Position numbers and translations under genes: made by a program. Below the pieces are notes generated by a model, which worked only from the letters and a program-made list of their open reading frames with translations, was not told the origin of the DNA and ran no database searches. This document shows, piece by piece, positions 35,601-48,200 of a stretch of DNA of 64,000 bases (position 1 is the first letter of the stretch; every line of letters starts with the position of its first letter). The DNA is from Acanthaster planci (Eukaryota > Echinodermata > Asteroidea > Valvatida > Acanthasteridae): assembly GCF_001949145.1 (NCBI RefSeq), contig NW_019091607.1, positions 236,220 to 300,219 of the forward strand, in the 5' to 3' direction.

Positions 35601-38600
35601 CTTGCCACCTCTACACTGCCTCAAACTGCCACCTCTGTTGTCAATAATAATGGAACAAAGGAGAGATTCCCGAAAGGAAACACCCGGCCAACTGTCAGAG
35701 AAGCCATGGTAATTTGTAATACAGAGCTAGGACATTTTTCACACTGCGGGCAAGCGGCACGGTTCGTCGATCAACACAGTGACACTTTGACAGAAACATC
35801 ACCAGTCACGAAGCTGGATGTTGCCCAAATCAACTCTAACGTGAAGAAATTATTGCTTGAGTTGTGACAACCAAGACTCTGTTTCCAAATTGGTGCAAAT
35901 CCTTCGTTTTTTGCCATCACATTCGAAACTTGAAAACAAACTTCAAGGTCTTTTACACGCTCAGCTCCTAAAAACCCAGGAACGTGTTAAATTTGGCGTT
36001 AGTTTCATGGTACAAGCACGCACAATTCTGCGCAACACCTGGTCTTCGGCCCTTCGCGGCCTTGGCTTGTCATTGCGATCGTTTGGAATGACACAAAGTA
36101 GCAGTGGAAACTGAAGGTCGAGGGTTGAAGTTGTTCGCTGATCTCCAGCCCACACACCTCCAGCGTGCTTCTCACTGAAAATCAAAGGTGCACAAACAAG
36201 CCACTCCCTTTTGGTAAGTTCGCTCTTGGAAAAACACTTCAACCTTGTACTTGTACAAGTTTGTGACAGTATGTCGATAGTTCTGGTCCTTCCATCTCCA
36301 TATCTGATGACTACCTACTTAATTGATAGAGTGAGATTTCGGTATTGAGTTCTTTCTTCCCTCCAAACCCAAATTCAATTCCTTCGGCGGCCTAGGTGAT
36401 CCCTCTGTGCGTGAATCTGCGAGCTTGCTCTTAAATATTTTCCTGCCGCCTCTAAAAAGGTTTCTTCATTTTCTTCACTCTACGTTTCTGAAAGCTTCCG
36501 AGCCAGTTTTGACTGAGTCAGAGGGATCTTTGTTTTCGTAAGAAACACGTAAATGATGTGACTAGGCTTCCGAGTGCCTTTAGCGTTTACTCCACAGGAA
36601 AGGAGAGACGTTGAACTCACAGCGATGCTTGGCCACGAAATTATCCGCTGAGCAGAGACAGGTTATAGGCAAGGGCGTCGCCAAGAGGGGGACAAGAGGA
36701 TGGTGGCGGAGGTACTAATCAGTGGCAAACTGACAAACTATCAAGGGTGGAGGTGGGGGGGAGACAATTCTGAGAAATTTCACGTAAACAAGTCGACATT
36801 TCCCCTTTCCTCCTCTCTTGTCCTCTATTTATGGTCTTTCTTTCAAGAGGGGGGGCACAAGTTACACGATGTGTTTCGTTTGTGGTGGTATCTTCTTCCA
36901 AGTAGCTTCGGTTGGACTGACAGAGAGGCTGAATTGGTTATCCTGCCCTCTTGAGTCAGGGTTCTTACGTAATACAATGTAGCTTGACACTTGGAAAACT
37001 GAATTCCTAACGGTCGTTGACAGCGCACCCTTGACCCGATGTGGGGATCTTACGCAAACAGCTTTTTATTAATGCTGCATCAAAGGAAATCAAGTGCTTA
37101 CCTGATTTTGTGCCAAGCCTCGTCTCCAAATTTGTCCAACACGAGAGCCCTTACACAGAGGTTTATGAATCCGTACTACAAAACGGACAAATAACGAAAA
37201 GACCTGTTAAAACAGCTAATAAAATCAAAACAGTTTTAGTTTCCAGCACGTACTGAAACAATTTTTCCACATGCAATCTTTTTACTTTCAGACAATGGGC
37301 ATTCAGCCCAAGCCTAATTTGTAAACTAAACTAGAGACACATAACACAAAAATTGATTTCTAGACGTGGAAAAACATTTCGAAGAACAAAAAGACAAAGC
37401 TTGAAACAGAATGACATATGGAGCAGGACTTGTCAAAGTGGTCAGAATTTTGCGGTTTTTTTACTGTCACCGATTTTGTTCTTCAGTTAAGAGAGGCGTA
37501 AGAATTCGAAGTTCAATTTCACGTTCAGCATGTCCAGGCTCGCACAATGGTTGTCTGGACTGGCGATTTTCACTGCAATTTCAATTCCATTTTCATTTTA
37601 CAACAGCAATTAGTTTACATGACGAAAATTCAAAAAGGTATGCACCAGGCTTGCTTCCCATATCCACAAGTTTCTTACTGGCTGTTGAGCTCATAATATT
37701 TAGATCATTTGGAAGCTAAAGGTAGTCCCGTTCATTTCAGTTGAAGGTCTCAATAGTTGTTGATCTACATTTGAAACGTGACGTAGTCACTGCAAATAAC
37801 CACTTTATGAAAGTGTATAGTATGCGCGCTATATGGTTGTGGTTGCTGTCTGCAGGTAAAACCGGAAAGCGATTTTCATACCAAACAATTAATAGCAATG
37901 AATACCTTGCATTACGTGAAGAGGTATTACCAGGAGAGATATGAAATTAACAAAACACAAAGTAAGTTGCACACACATTGCAAGCGATTGTCTAATAGTG
38001 AATCTGGGTGACCAAATGCGCTACGCAAAACGCACCTGCAAATGTGAATACTGTTCAGGCAGAACATTAAATCATCTCACCATGCAACAATTCTCATGTA
38101 TATTTATATAACCAAAATAAAGGACTTGGAGCAGCACTTACTTTCACGCGACACCTGTCTGTTTCTTTCTTTCGCAAATTTCTATATTCACCAACGATTA
38201 CTTCAGAGGTTGAATTAAGCATTGGTAAACAAATTAGAATAAAGTGGAATTCAAACTCTAAGTAAAATCAACTACCAATCATCCTCTCCTTGGAAAGTCT
38301 CATCCTGCTTCATCACTGGAAGCACATTGACCTTGAAAAGACGGGCTATCAATCCCTGCCCTAATGCACTCATAACTTCATCAGCACAGCAACGGATGCA
38401 ACCTGGGTCAATGCCGTGATCTGGATTTCTATTTAATCATGGTGGCTGCAATAGGAGGGGCGGTGCTTCCGCTCTGTATATGGCGTACAAAGGTAAATCC
38501 TTGAACGGGATTGGCAGACAGGGCGCACATGCAAACCAGATTTTGACCCCCGGGGAAGTTAATAATACGCCTATTTTAGCCACCTGGTTTTTTTTTTCAT

Positions 38601-41600
38601 CACGAGGATCTTCCTTTATTCAAAGAATTATATCAAAGTATCTTCCGCCGAGTATAACTGTCGAATCGCTAAAAAACTTGGTTGGATAAGCGACGCGGAG
38701 TGGTTACAAACGACGGACGGATATATACCGGTAACAATGTCAGACATATCCCTGTGAATGCTTTCTATACGATAATTTCCAACAAAAAACACGCCACTGA
38801 TACTTTTTCCACAATTTCCAGCAACCCCTACGCCGACAAATTGAATAAGCATGGAATTGCTTGTGCAGACCCGAGAGCAACAAATGTCCTAACAGCAGAG
38901 ATTGCGAAGACACTCTGTCGACTCATCACAATGTCTGCGCGATGTCTCTCACCCTAGTTTCTATCCCTCTGATTTTGAGGGACAAAGGATTTCGAGGCTT
39001 CTAAGAGTTAGGGCTACGAAATTGAAAAGAACCAGTTTGAGAAACCATCGGCCAAAAAGCTGACTGAAAATGGCGAGGCATTATATCCTCAGGGGAAAGT
39101 GTTAACATACAGCAGTGTGAAAAATGGTTTATACAGCGTTGTCGAAATCTACATGGAACATGTCGGATGTATTTGAGACTCGCGAAAGTGCACTATGTTG
39201 CTGATTACGAAGATCCATGAGCATATGGACAAAAGCTGGGCAAAAATTCAATGTATTAGTCCCGTTATTTAAAAATAAACTGAACTCAAATCTCAATACA
39301 GCTGTACCAAAGACTGCCAAGAACAAATTGTCTATTTAAACATGCAGGTCTGCGGTTGTATAATTTCATCCTTGTTGATCCTGCATTACCGTATTAAAAT
39401 TATTGCGAGAGAGCGTTCAGTTTTATGCTCAACACTGTGAAGTTGGTTTGTGTACCTACTTTTATCATCTTTGTTCTTGATATTCTCTATCTACATTCCC
39501 CATTTAACGAGTGAAAATCCTGTTCGAAAACAACGTTTACGCGGTAGCTCTCGGAATTCGGAAGCTCGTTTTCATGATTATTATACTGATTCAACACCGG
39601 GGAGGGGGTGTGACTAGGTCCCCTCCCCTTTGCGCCATGAATGTGCACGTATTACAGGTACACGGGTCGTGGTTTGATGAAGGTGGTCAATTCGTCGAAG
39701 TGAGGAACCACGAGGACTTTAAATTGATTTTTCAAAGGTTTTTGACTGTCCTGTTCAAAGACACATTAAAGTTGCATGTGGGGTATCCGGTTTTTCCTAA
39801 ACAAAACGATTGTATAGAGACAAGGAAAACAAAAACACCTGCCAGTCTTAGGGAGACTTGGAGAGGTTACTGCCCCCATGAAACAATACAACTATCACTG
39901 TTGGTCTAAATACGGGTGCATAGACTTAACTAACAATCTGATGCTTCCACAATTATCATACATCTTATTGTCATCTTCCGTCCCCGGTTCATTTCATATC
40001 AATCCAACTGCTCCTGTCCTTATTTATCTCCTTTAAAACTAACTATGTCGTCTTGATTTTTTGAAGTAATGTTTATTCTCCAGAGTCCAATTGAAACCAC
40101 TGCAGTATGTTTTCGTTGCGATTGAGAGTGCATGTATACTATTCAGATTTCTTTATTTCTGTATATAATTATTTCAAACAGTCCAAATGAACAGTTAACT
40201 GAGATGGCAATAAAAGCAGGCTGTTGTTATGAAAACAAATACGTGAAAACATGTTGTTTTGCTCTCTTTGTGCATTAGACTCCGCTTTTCTTACATGTCA
40301 AAACCGCTGAGAATCAGGAAGAGTGCCAGATATAACCGCAGTGTCCTCGTTTTGACAAAAAAGGGAAGTGTGTGTTTGTTTCCGAAGACACTTATCCTTA
40401 AGTCCTAGTTTCTTTTCCAGAAAATATACTGCAATACATACAAATGCGAATCGGGGAGAATGCTATGCCAAACAGACGAATTTGAATGGAAGCATGCGGA
40501 AATTGTTTGCTGGTTAATTAACCTCTTCCCAAAGCCTAATACGAATTTGAGTGGATGACTAGTTAAAAATGGAATTTGTTTGTTTCACAAATGGGCGCTC
40601 AAATAACGAAATCTGATCACCTGTTTTTGATAGTGGAATGCGCGCATGTGACGGAGAATTCAATTTAGAATCAATCTGAATATGCCCCATGTATTTTACC
40701 ATAAAACAGGCAAGCTTGTTTTTTTAGGTGCTGAGCGCATGTGGTCGCTCATTAAACGAAGTGTAAAATTCTAACCACATTTCCAAACCCTGTATGTTTA
40801 ATACTCGGTACATATTATACCGCAAGGTCATGCCGACTTACAGTTAAATCTATAGCATTCGTTTCATAAGAAAAAATGCCATTTCCTTTTAAACGAGAAC
40901 TAAAAGAGAGAATATTACATTGGAAATGGTTTTGTAGCTTGTTAAATTACGACGAGACGTAAAGGCATGCAATTTGTTGGCCCTGCTGTTTTCAGCAATA
41001 AATGGAACAGCAGAGAATCGGAGGCGATTTCTTTTAGACTTTTGATTATTATTTAGTGATAAGGTGCATTCTCCGCTTTCACCACAAACTTTGGAATCCA
41101 TCGTGGTGAGGCGTAACAATCTTTGAGTTGTCCTGGATGATATATAAATAATTGGTTCATGTTTGTCAGTCCTCAGAGAACCGTGAGCTTTACCAAATTG
41201 ATAACACGCAACGTTTTAATGAAACAAAATGTGAATCTTGAATGCTGATGTCAAAGTCAACAGGTGGACTAGGTAATTCAAAGGCAGAACCATTATTTGC
41301 AATCATCCAAAAGGTAACTGACAAAACTATTGTTGAAAAGCACAGGGCTAAACTCCCTGTGAAATTGTTCTTTTTGGCAAGCTGAAGAAAACAATGAAAG
41401 GAGGCCGTTTCCAACGATGCGTCTGATGACGCATGTTTTCGGAACTTGCCATTAAGAAGCCAGCGCAAGCGCTGACGTCACATACGTGGTTCATACAAGT
41501 CGATGGTTCTGTGCGTGACATTGTATCAGCATTTGACTGAACCTGAGAACGTTTCTCAAAACACTGAGTTCAGGTGCAATTCAAAATGTGATTCAGCAAC

Positions 41601-41879
41601 TTTTGATATGAAATTAGAATTCTAAAATATTGTTTTTTCTCGGAATATACAGTAGTGTATTTACTGAGTTGAAAGATCTTCAGGTTTGTTCCTCGGCACC
41701 CTTCTTGACATTTTACGTGCTGTTGCCTCAGAGGAACATAATGCACAAATGACAAAAGATGGACTGTATCTTTAATACCACATTTATTTACATACAAAAT
41801 TTGACACAGACAGGATTAAACGGCAGACTGTCCAACTCAGAAAAACGGGACTTTTGCATTTCAAAGGTGGCATACTTAC
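32641..41879. other. Upstream region, no recognised gene
   Basis: Mixed AT-rich DNA with only short frames. G-rich mobile-element debris is visible at about 36670-36860 and 39595-39640. I searched the minus strand for a first H-NOB exon (a Met-Tyr-Gly type start) without success. Nothing else can be supported. Confidence 0.55.
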
Positions 41880-42183
41880 CATTTCAGAACTCAGTCGAAG
41901 AAATGGTGTCCAGGTTGAACGGTTTCCACATGTGGTGAGCTCCCTCCCTCAGACTAAATCTATCAATCTCGGTCGGTATGCTGCGATCATCGTTATTCTT
42001 TAAGCCGTGGGAGACGCCGCTCGCCCGCCTCCATAAATTCAGCGCTGGCCGAAACCGACTTCTGCTGACAAGATAGAAACTTGTCAGCCTCTACGGCAGG
42101 TCGTCGTGCAGCTGTCTACTGTAGACGAAAAAACGAGAGACGGAAGAGCACGTTTCACATCTAGTCACATTACCGAATAGAGT
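41880..42183 (-). other. Candidate 5' non-coding exon, possibly of the cyclase gene
   Basis: Read on the minus strand, a CpG-richer stretch of about 300 bases ends with AAATG|GTAAGTATG, a near-ideal splice donor. All frames are interrupted, so it would be untranslated. A TATA box and initiator sit at its upstream end. Its strand agrees with the cyclase gene, but it is about 13.8 kb from the first visible coding exon and no missing coding exon was found between. It may belong to another transcript or be chance. Confidence 0.3.
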
Positions 42184-42211
42184 GATTTGGGTTGAGTGCG
42201 TGCTTAAATAG
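42179..42211 (-). promoter_or_regulatory. Candidate core promoter (TATA plus initiator)
   Basis: On the minus strand CTATTTAAG (42203-42211) is followed about 27 bases later by TCACTCT (42179-42185), which fits an initiator with the start at 42183. The spacing matches metazoan TATA promoters. The surrounding 41.95-42.30 kb is GC- and CpG-richer than its neighbours. Confidence 0.3.
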
Positions 42212-45200
42212 CGAGCATTCGCATTGCTGGCCGCGTGCATGTGCGTGCTGCCTCGGTTTCTATGGTTATCGACAACGGCTAGCAACAGGCTTGGTAGGTT
42301 TGCACTGAGGACTGCCGTGCCTGATGTGTAATCGAATCATTTTCACCCATGCGGTGGCCGAACGGTAAACCTCAACTATGACAACCAACCAGCTTATGAT
42401 CTCAGCATGCAATTACTCAATTATTTTGTCCAGCATCACGTTGCCTACACACTACATGTACATCAACCATTTAGGATGGTGGGACATTCACATGTAACCA
42501 AATACATTTTTTGTAAGAGAGGAAAGACTCAGGAAGTGTCTGGTACACTGCAGACCAGTTTGTAGGCCTAGATATAGTACTTAAAGATAGGCTGTGACTC
42601 AATCGAAATTAGAAGCTACGGGAATAGCACCGATAATACAGTGACCAATAGATATAAAATGACCAAGACAGGTTGTGAACATGGCAGCCATTTCTCCGGT
42701 AAGAGCTTTTATTCCACAGGGATACAAGTGAGTATAGACCATTTGTGTTATCCCTTCGTAACCAAAGCAGTGACTGGAAAGATCGGTGCCATGCATAGTT
42801 AAATAAAAGTGACCAATAATGTATCACCTTTCGATAACGAAAGGAAACGCCACTACCAAACAGCAACTTTGTAGTACAGGGTGCAATTCAGTGGGACCGG
42901 ATTTAGATTCATCGGTAGCATTCACGGCATTCCCCTTTAATACTTCAATTAATATTGTACAGTGTAGGTCAATCTATGATACGTTATCGGTCGGTGGTGC
43001 GGTTATTCGTTGCTTACTGTAACACCATACCAGGCACTAACCCCCACCTTGAACAGTGAAAAAGACCTGAGTGCTCTTGCTAAAATTTGGGTTAGGCCAC
43101 TCCCACCAGATCCTCATAGTCAGAGGGCTTTGCACAAAACTTCCCATATTGCTGTCGATTGAGTGAGGATATGATGGTGCTAACTTTTTGCTGTAGCATT
43201 TTTGCCTCACTTTGATGGAAATCACTCCGTGCTGAAGTGCTCACTTTAATTTTACAATCTCGTGACACTATGTCGCTCAAGACAATCGAACTTTGAAAAA
43301 GCTGGGAGACGTAAAGGGAATCTTTCAGGTCACTTTGGGAGCGAAAAGTTGTCCCTGTTTTATCCACTCCTCTGATTTTTCGCTGACATGCATTTGTCGA
43401 TATGACAAATTGGCTGTTAGAGAAAATAAGCGAAAAGACTGCATTCCCCCCAATTTGGCCGAAAATTGTCAGTTACTTTACAATTTGCCTCACAGCTGTG
43501 AACCTTTTGCCTCATAGCTGTGAACTTCTAACTTCTAACTTGAGGGAGTTCATATCCACGTAAATTCATTGTCACTGCAACAGCTGCTTGCCCATGCAGC
43601 TTTGAGTGCAAGATACATGATTACAGTTTAAGTCATATACATCTTTAAACAAAATGAGAACATAGAACCTGTTCATTGCAAGTAGCTATACATGCGTGTG
43701 ATTTCAAGTCACTGGAGTTCGCGTTCGTATATAAAGGAAACTGCGTGACTCAGGCTGCTTTTTGTCACAGGAAAATGCCATGTATATTTATTGTTTAAAT
43801 ATGTCAGCCATGATTATTTGAGTGTTTATGAGGTGTACATGCAGATGTCAATTAAATATTGAAGGGATGTGCAGGCATCTTCAGAAAACACTGTACGCCA
43901 TTTGGTAAACTATAAAATTGGCTGAAAAAACCCAACTACTTCATAAAAACATTGTACAAAACAGCGTTATCGTGCTGACATGTAATTATTAAATATGACA
44001 GGGGTTTACTTGCTATCCCGAAGAAAAGTTGTTCGGAAGAGATCAGATCTTTTGTCCTACCAGGAAAATAACGTATTCCTCAACGATGAGAAATCGAATC
44101 TTGTTAACCTAGACAATCCCGCGAATCTTGTTGACGGGATGAGCTCCGTACCACTGCATTGTGGGTGTTACCTTAATGCTGTCAAAATATTGCAGTGAGT
44201 AACCAGGAAGCCAGAAGACAGCACCCGGATTGCATTGCAGAGAAGTACGTTTTTGTTATCCCGGGTAGATTGGGGACTGGAGTAGATCACGATTCGTAAT
44301 AACAATTGGCCAATCGAGCCGCGTGCGTGTCTCGCGAGACCCAAACCTCTCGTGGCCATCATGCGCGCAAACGAACACTAGAATTGGCACACACGAGGAC
44401 AGCAATCTGACACTCGAGGACCAAACCCCTCGGATAGGATTCCCATCCCAAAGACCACAGTCTCCCAGGACCGACACCAACTTCCCCTTTCTCGGAGCTC
44501 TATTCAGAGAAAAGGCAAAACTTTTGGCATGCCTACCGTCCCTCTCTCAAAAAATACCCCTCTCTTGGAAAGTGCCACTATTCCAAGGTAATTATAGATG
44601 TTCACACTTTTCAACTGTGGCAAGTCTGCTTACTCAATAATGATAATAATAATCATGTTCCTTTTGAGTACGCATCCTTTTTTGTAGCAAAATTAGAATC
44701 ATCAGGGTTATGTTCCAATATATACTGCTCAACCACCGGCAATATCTGTTCAACGTGAGACATAGGGGCCTATGCTAGCACCGTATCTCATCACAATCGT
44801 ACATTTAAGAAGCTGTTCGATTAAAACACTACACTGATTAAAAAAATCCCGGCGGTTGGAAAAAAATTGTAACAGGCAGGTACATATTCCCTGCACAGCC
44901 TTAGCCTTGTAATGGGGTTCCACTCTCTTGGGTTTTCCCCATGGAGTAGGGTGGACAAAACTCTCCTCTCGAATCAATAAATTTCTCCAGGTGAGTCGTT
45001 ACGGGCACATCGCGCCGCAAGTATCCTTCCGCCCATCAGTCAAGCATAGGGCCTGCAACTTCCAACCATCTGGGTCGTCACCTCTTTATCACAGTTATTA
45101 ATTTAAATCAATATGCCAATTACGTACTGTTGCCGGGAACAACACAGTTGCAGTATGTGCAATTTGGGCGCAACAAAGGTTGGCCTTCCATTCATTTACG

Positions 45201-48200
45201 GTCTTCACCTGCCGATGTTGTTTAACCTGTAAATTGCTCTGCGCACTAGCTCTTGCGCAGTACGGAAAATATGTATGCATTTCATGGAGCCAAAACATTT
45301 TGGTGCGCCTTGGAGTAAAAAGTAATAATACTTTTGTTTCAGAGTCATTCTAATAACTTGAGCAAGTGTTTTCTCACAGCTTTGCCCTTTTATATAATGA
45401 GTACTTGTTTCTTTTGGTTTGGACAGAATCACAGACATCGATCAAACTAAATTTTCTTGCTCCTTTAAAACCCTACATGAAGATTTAAAGTTCTTTAGTC
45501 CACTTGATTGATTGTGAATCCACTCAAAATCTCAGAATTCTCAACTTGCTTTGTCAGAAACTCGTTTCCATCAGGACACACATGTCCGTCGGCAGTACAA
45601 TCAGAGTTCACTGTTTGTTCTCCAGCGTACTCTGTGCTTTGCACCCGATCACCTCAGTAACTGTCCGCAAGCACTTGACGTCAGAGAGGAGAACTTACTC
45701 GGTGGGCAAAAAGGTAAAATGATCTGATATATTTGTACAGTACCACCCGCCTGCGAGATTTATGTACACAGGCCGGTAGTTAACCACAGTTCGCGTGGCT
45801 ACTGCCAACAACCAGACCGACAGCTTGGCGCAGTGGTGTTGGTCCTTCTCTGAACCTGGTAGAAAATCTCTCCTGCGACACCAATGATGATAAATCCGTT
45901 AAGTGTATGATCCTATAAACTTCTGCAGTAGCCAGCTGTCTTATGAGGGATTTTTGAAGCTAAACGATGACCACATGCTTACACAGGCGGGTCAGTCTAC
46001 TGCAAAATGGTTAACAGTCGCATAAGTTAAATAGCACCGCTTCGTTGGTATTACGACCAGAGGGAAATCCTGAAGGAGCTTATTATTACTTAATTGAATG
46101 CGTGTACATTATGTTCGTGAATTCCCAGTCTTTCTCCCCCGACAACTTTCAAGGACAATCATATAATCGGTCAAAACGGTAAAAACATTTTGCTTGAAAA
46201 GGTAACATCCCTATGCAAGAGTAACTTGATACAAAATGGAAATTTACTATGCGAACTTCTGCTAAATCAAGAACAACCTTTGGTGTGCAAATCATCCCCC
46301 CCCCGGATTGCAGGTGACTGGAGGTAAGGTGATCAGTAATCCTGCATGTTGGTATCAAGCATGGCATGCGCCCCTTGAATATGCCAAAATCATTCTGATA
46401 AGGCCACAAGGATATTTCGATGTAGGCCAGCCAAGTGACAGAAATGTACATAAACGAATTCCTCGGGCGTAGCAATCGACGTAGGAAGCTCTGGTGATGT
46501 AAAGCATGCAGCCAACCACTAATAGTTTTTCGGGTATATGTAACAAAGACGCCTGCACAGATGTAGATTGCAACGCCGGAGTGTGGTGGGATTTTCACGG
46601 TGCGAAGCTTCGTACAGCACTGAGGCGTACCAAATCAATTAGGAAGCCCGTATACCGCGGCGGTCAAGTCCCTCAGGCATGTTGATCGGGATACATATTC
46701 AGTAATGATTTGCACCCGTTTCCCCTTTTCTGTCTTTTGCAAAATGGCTTTACGCGCATTTTTACGTCCTCAGAAAATTGGTTCATCGCCCGCATGTGTC
46801 GGATATACGAATATATTTCTCTGTGCATTTCCATCCGGGTTGCTTAATCACACTCCGCCTGTCACCAGTTTATATAATGTACTTCAGGATGGTTTTAGTT
46901 CATACGATCGGATTGGGATTCTCTTTGGGTCAGCGACGAACATGACAGCTGCACACAACTCAATGTAACGTTAAAAGAATAAATTGAGCTTTTAAGCTCC
47001 TTGGGTTTGTTAATCTTACACAAACTTTTTGTATCACTTCCATTTTTGTTTCAAACCATTTTTGTCCATCACAAAAAGTACAGTTCAGAGGTATAGGTTA
47101 AAGGAATAAGAAATTGATGCGTTATTGGAGGTTTTTTAATTTGTTTTTGTTTTGCATTGGAGGTTTTGACAAAAGATGAGTAAAGTGTCTCTAATAAAGT
47201 AAATTATCCAAATTAGTTCCATACATGGAGGTAAATAGATGTAGAAGCGAGATGTATCACTCAAAATCTAGGGCCACAGACATTAATTTACAGTTACAAA
47301 CGCCTTGGGATACCAGTCCACGCCTTCAATTCTTGGCAAAAGATCACAAATTTGATACAAAGTGATTACACATTCGATACAAAGATACAAATTTGATAAA
47401 TGACTGCTAGCATTACAAAACTAATGCAGCAAGTAGTCTCAGTAAATTCGATAGATGCAAGACGGAATTTCCAAAATCAACTTTACTCTTCCTTTTAAAG
47501 GAATATGACGGGAATATGATTGACAGCTTCGGCTCAAGAAGTGCCAAGGAGCTGTAAGTGTAACGATGTGCTTTCAAGTTTACGCTCAATGCAGTAGCAA
47601 AGAAGAGGTACCAATAATGGAGACAAACTAATTGAATCTGTCCCGGAAACCAAATAGCGGTTGCCGATAATAACATCGATTAGGTCTCCCTCCATTTACT
47701 CTGGCACAGTGGCGGTCTTAAGTCTTCCGAGTTTCCCTAATGATCTGACGAGTGCTTGATTTCGTATGCGTAGCCACACTCCGCCAGCCTCTGAAGCAGA
47801 GCACCGGCCGCCGTCCTAAGGGAGCGAGCGCAAACGACCCCGACGGAAGTGCAGGCGCAGCCAGGCGGAGAATTGCGGCCAACTTTTTTTTTTCTCTGAG
47901 AATACAAAAACTAAAAAACAAAGGGGTGTGTTACAGAACTCGTAGCAAACAAATTCGGATTAGCATAGCAACTTCTCCAATGAGTCGAGAGGGTAAAATG
48001 TAGCCTCACGACGCTGGAACTCCTCCTACACAGGCAAACAACTTGGAAGCTCGAAATGGTCAGGTTTAGACGGATCAGCATTTGACCAAACCTGTCCCGC
48101 ACTGAATGTGACCAAACCTGCCACCTGAGAGCATCTCCCCTGAACATCATATTGTTGTTTTTGGCAATTCTACAACCTATGGAGCAAGACTGCGGTCGTA

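Noticed and set aside
47221-47240. Met-Tyr-Gly start on the minus strand as the first cyclase exon
   Set aside because: The frame stops after a few codons and has no donor or H-NOB-like residues.
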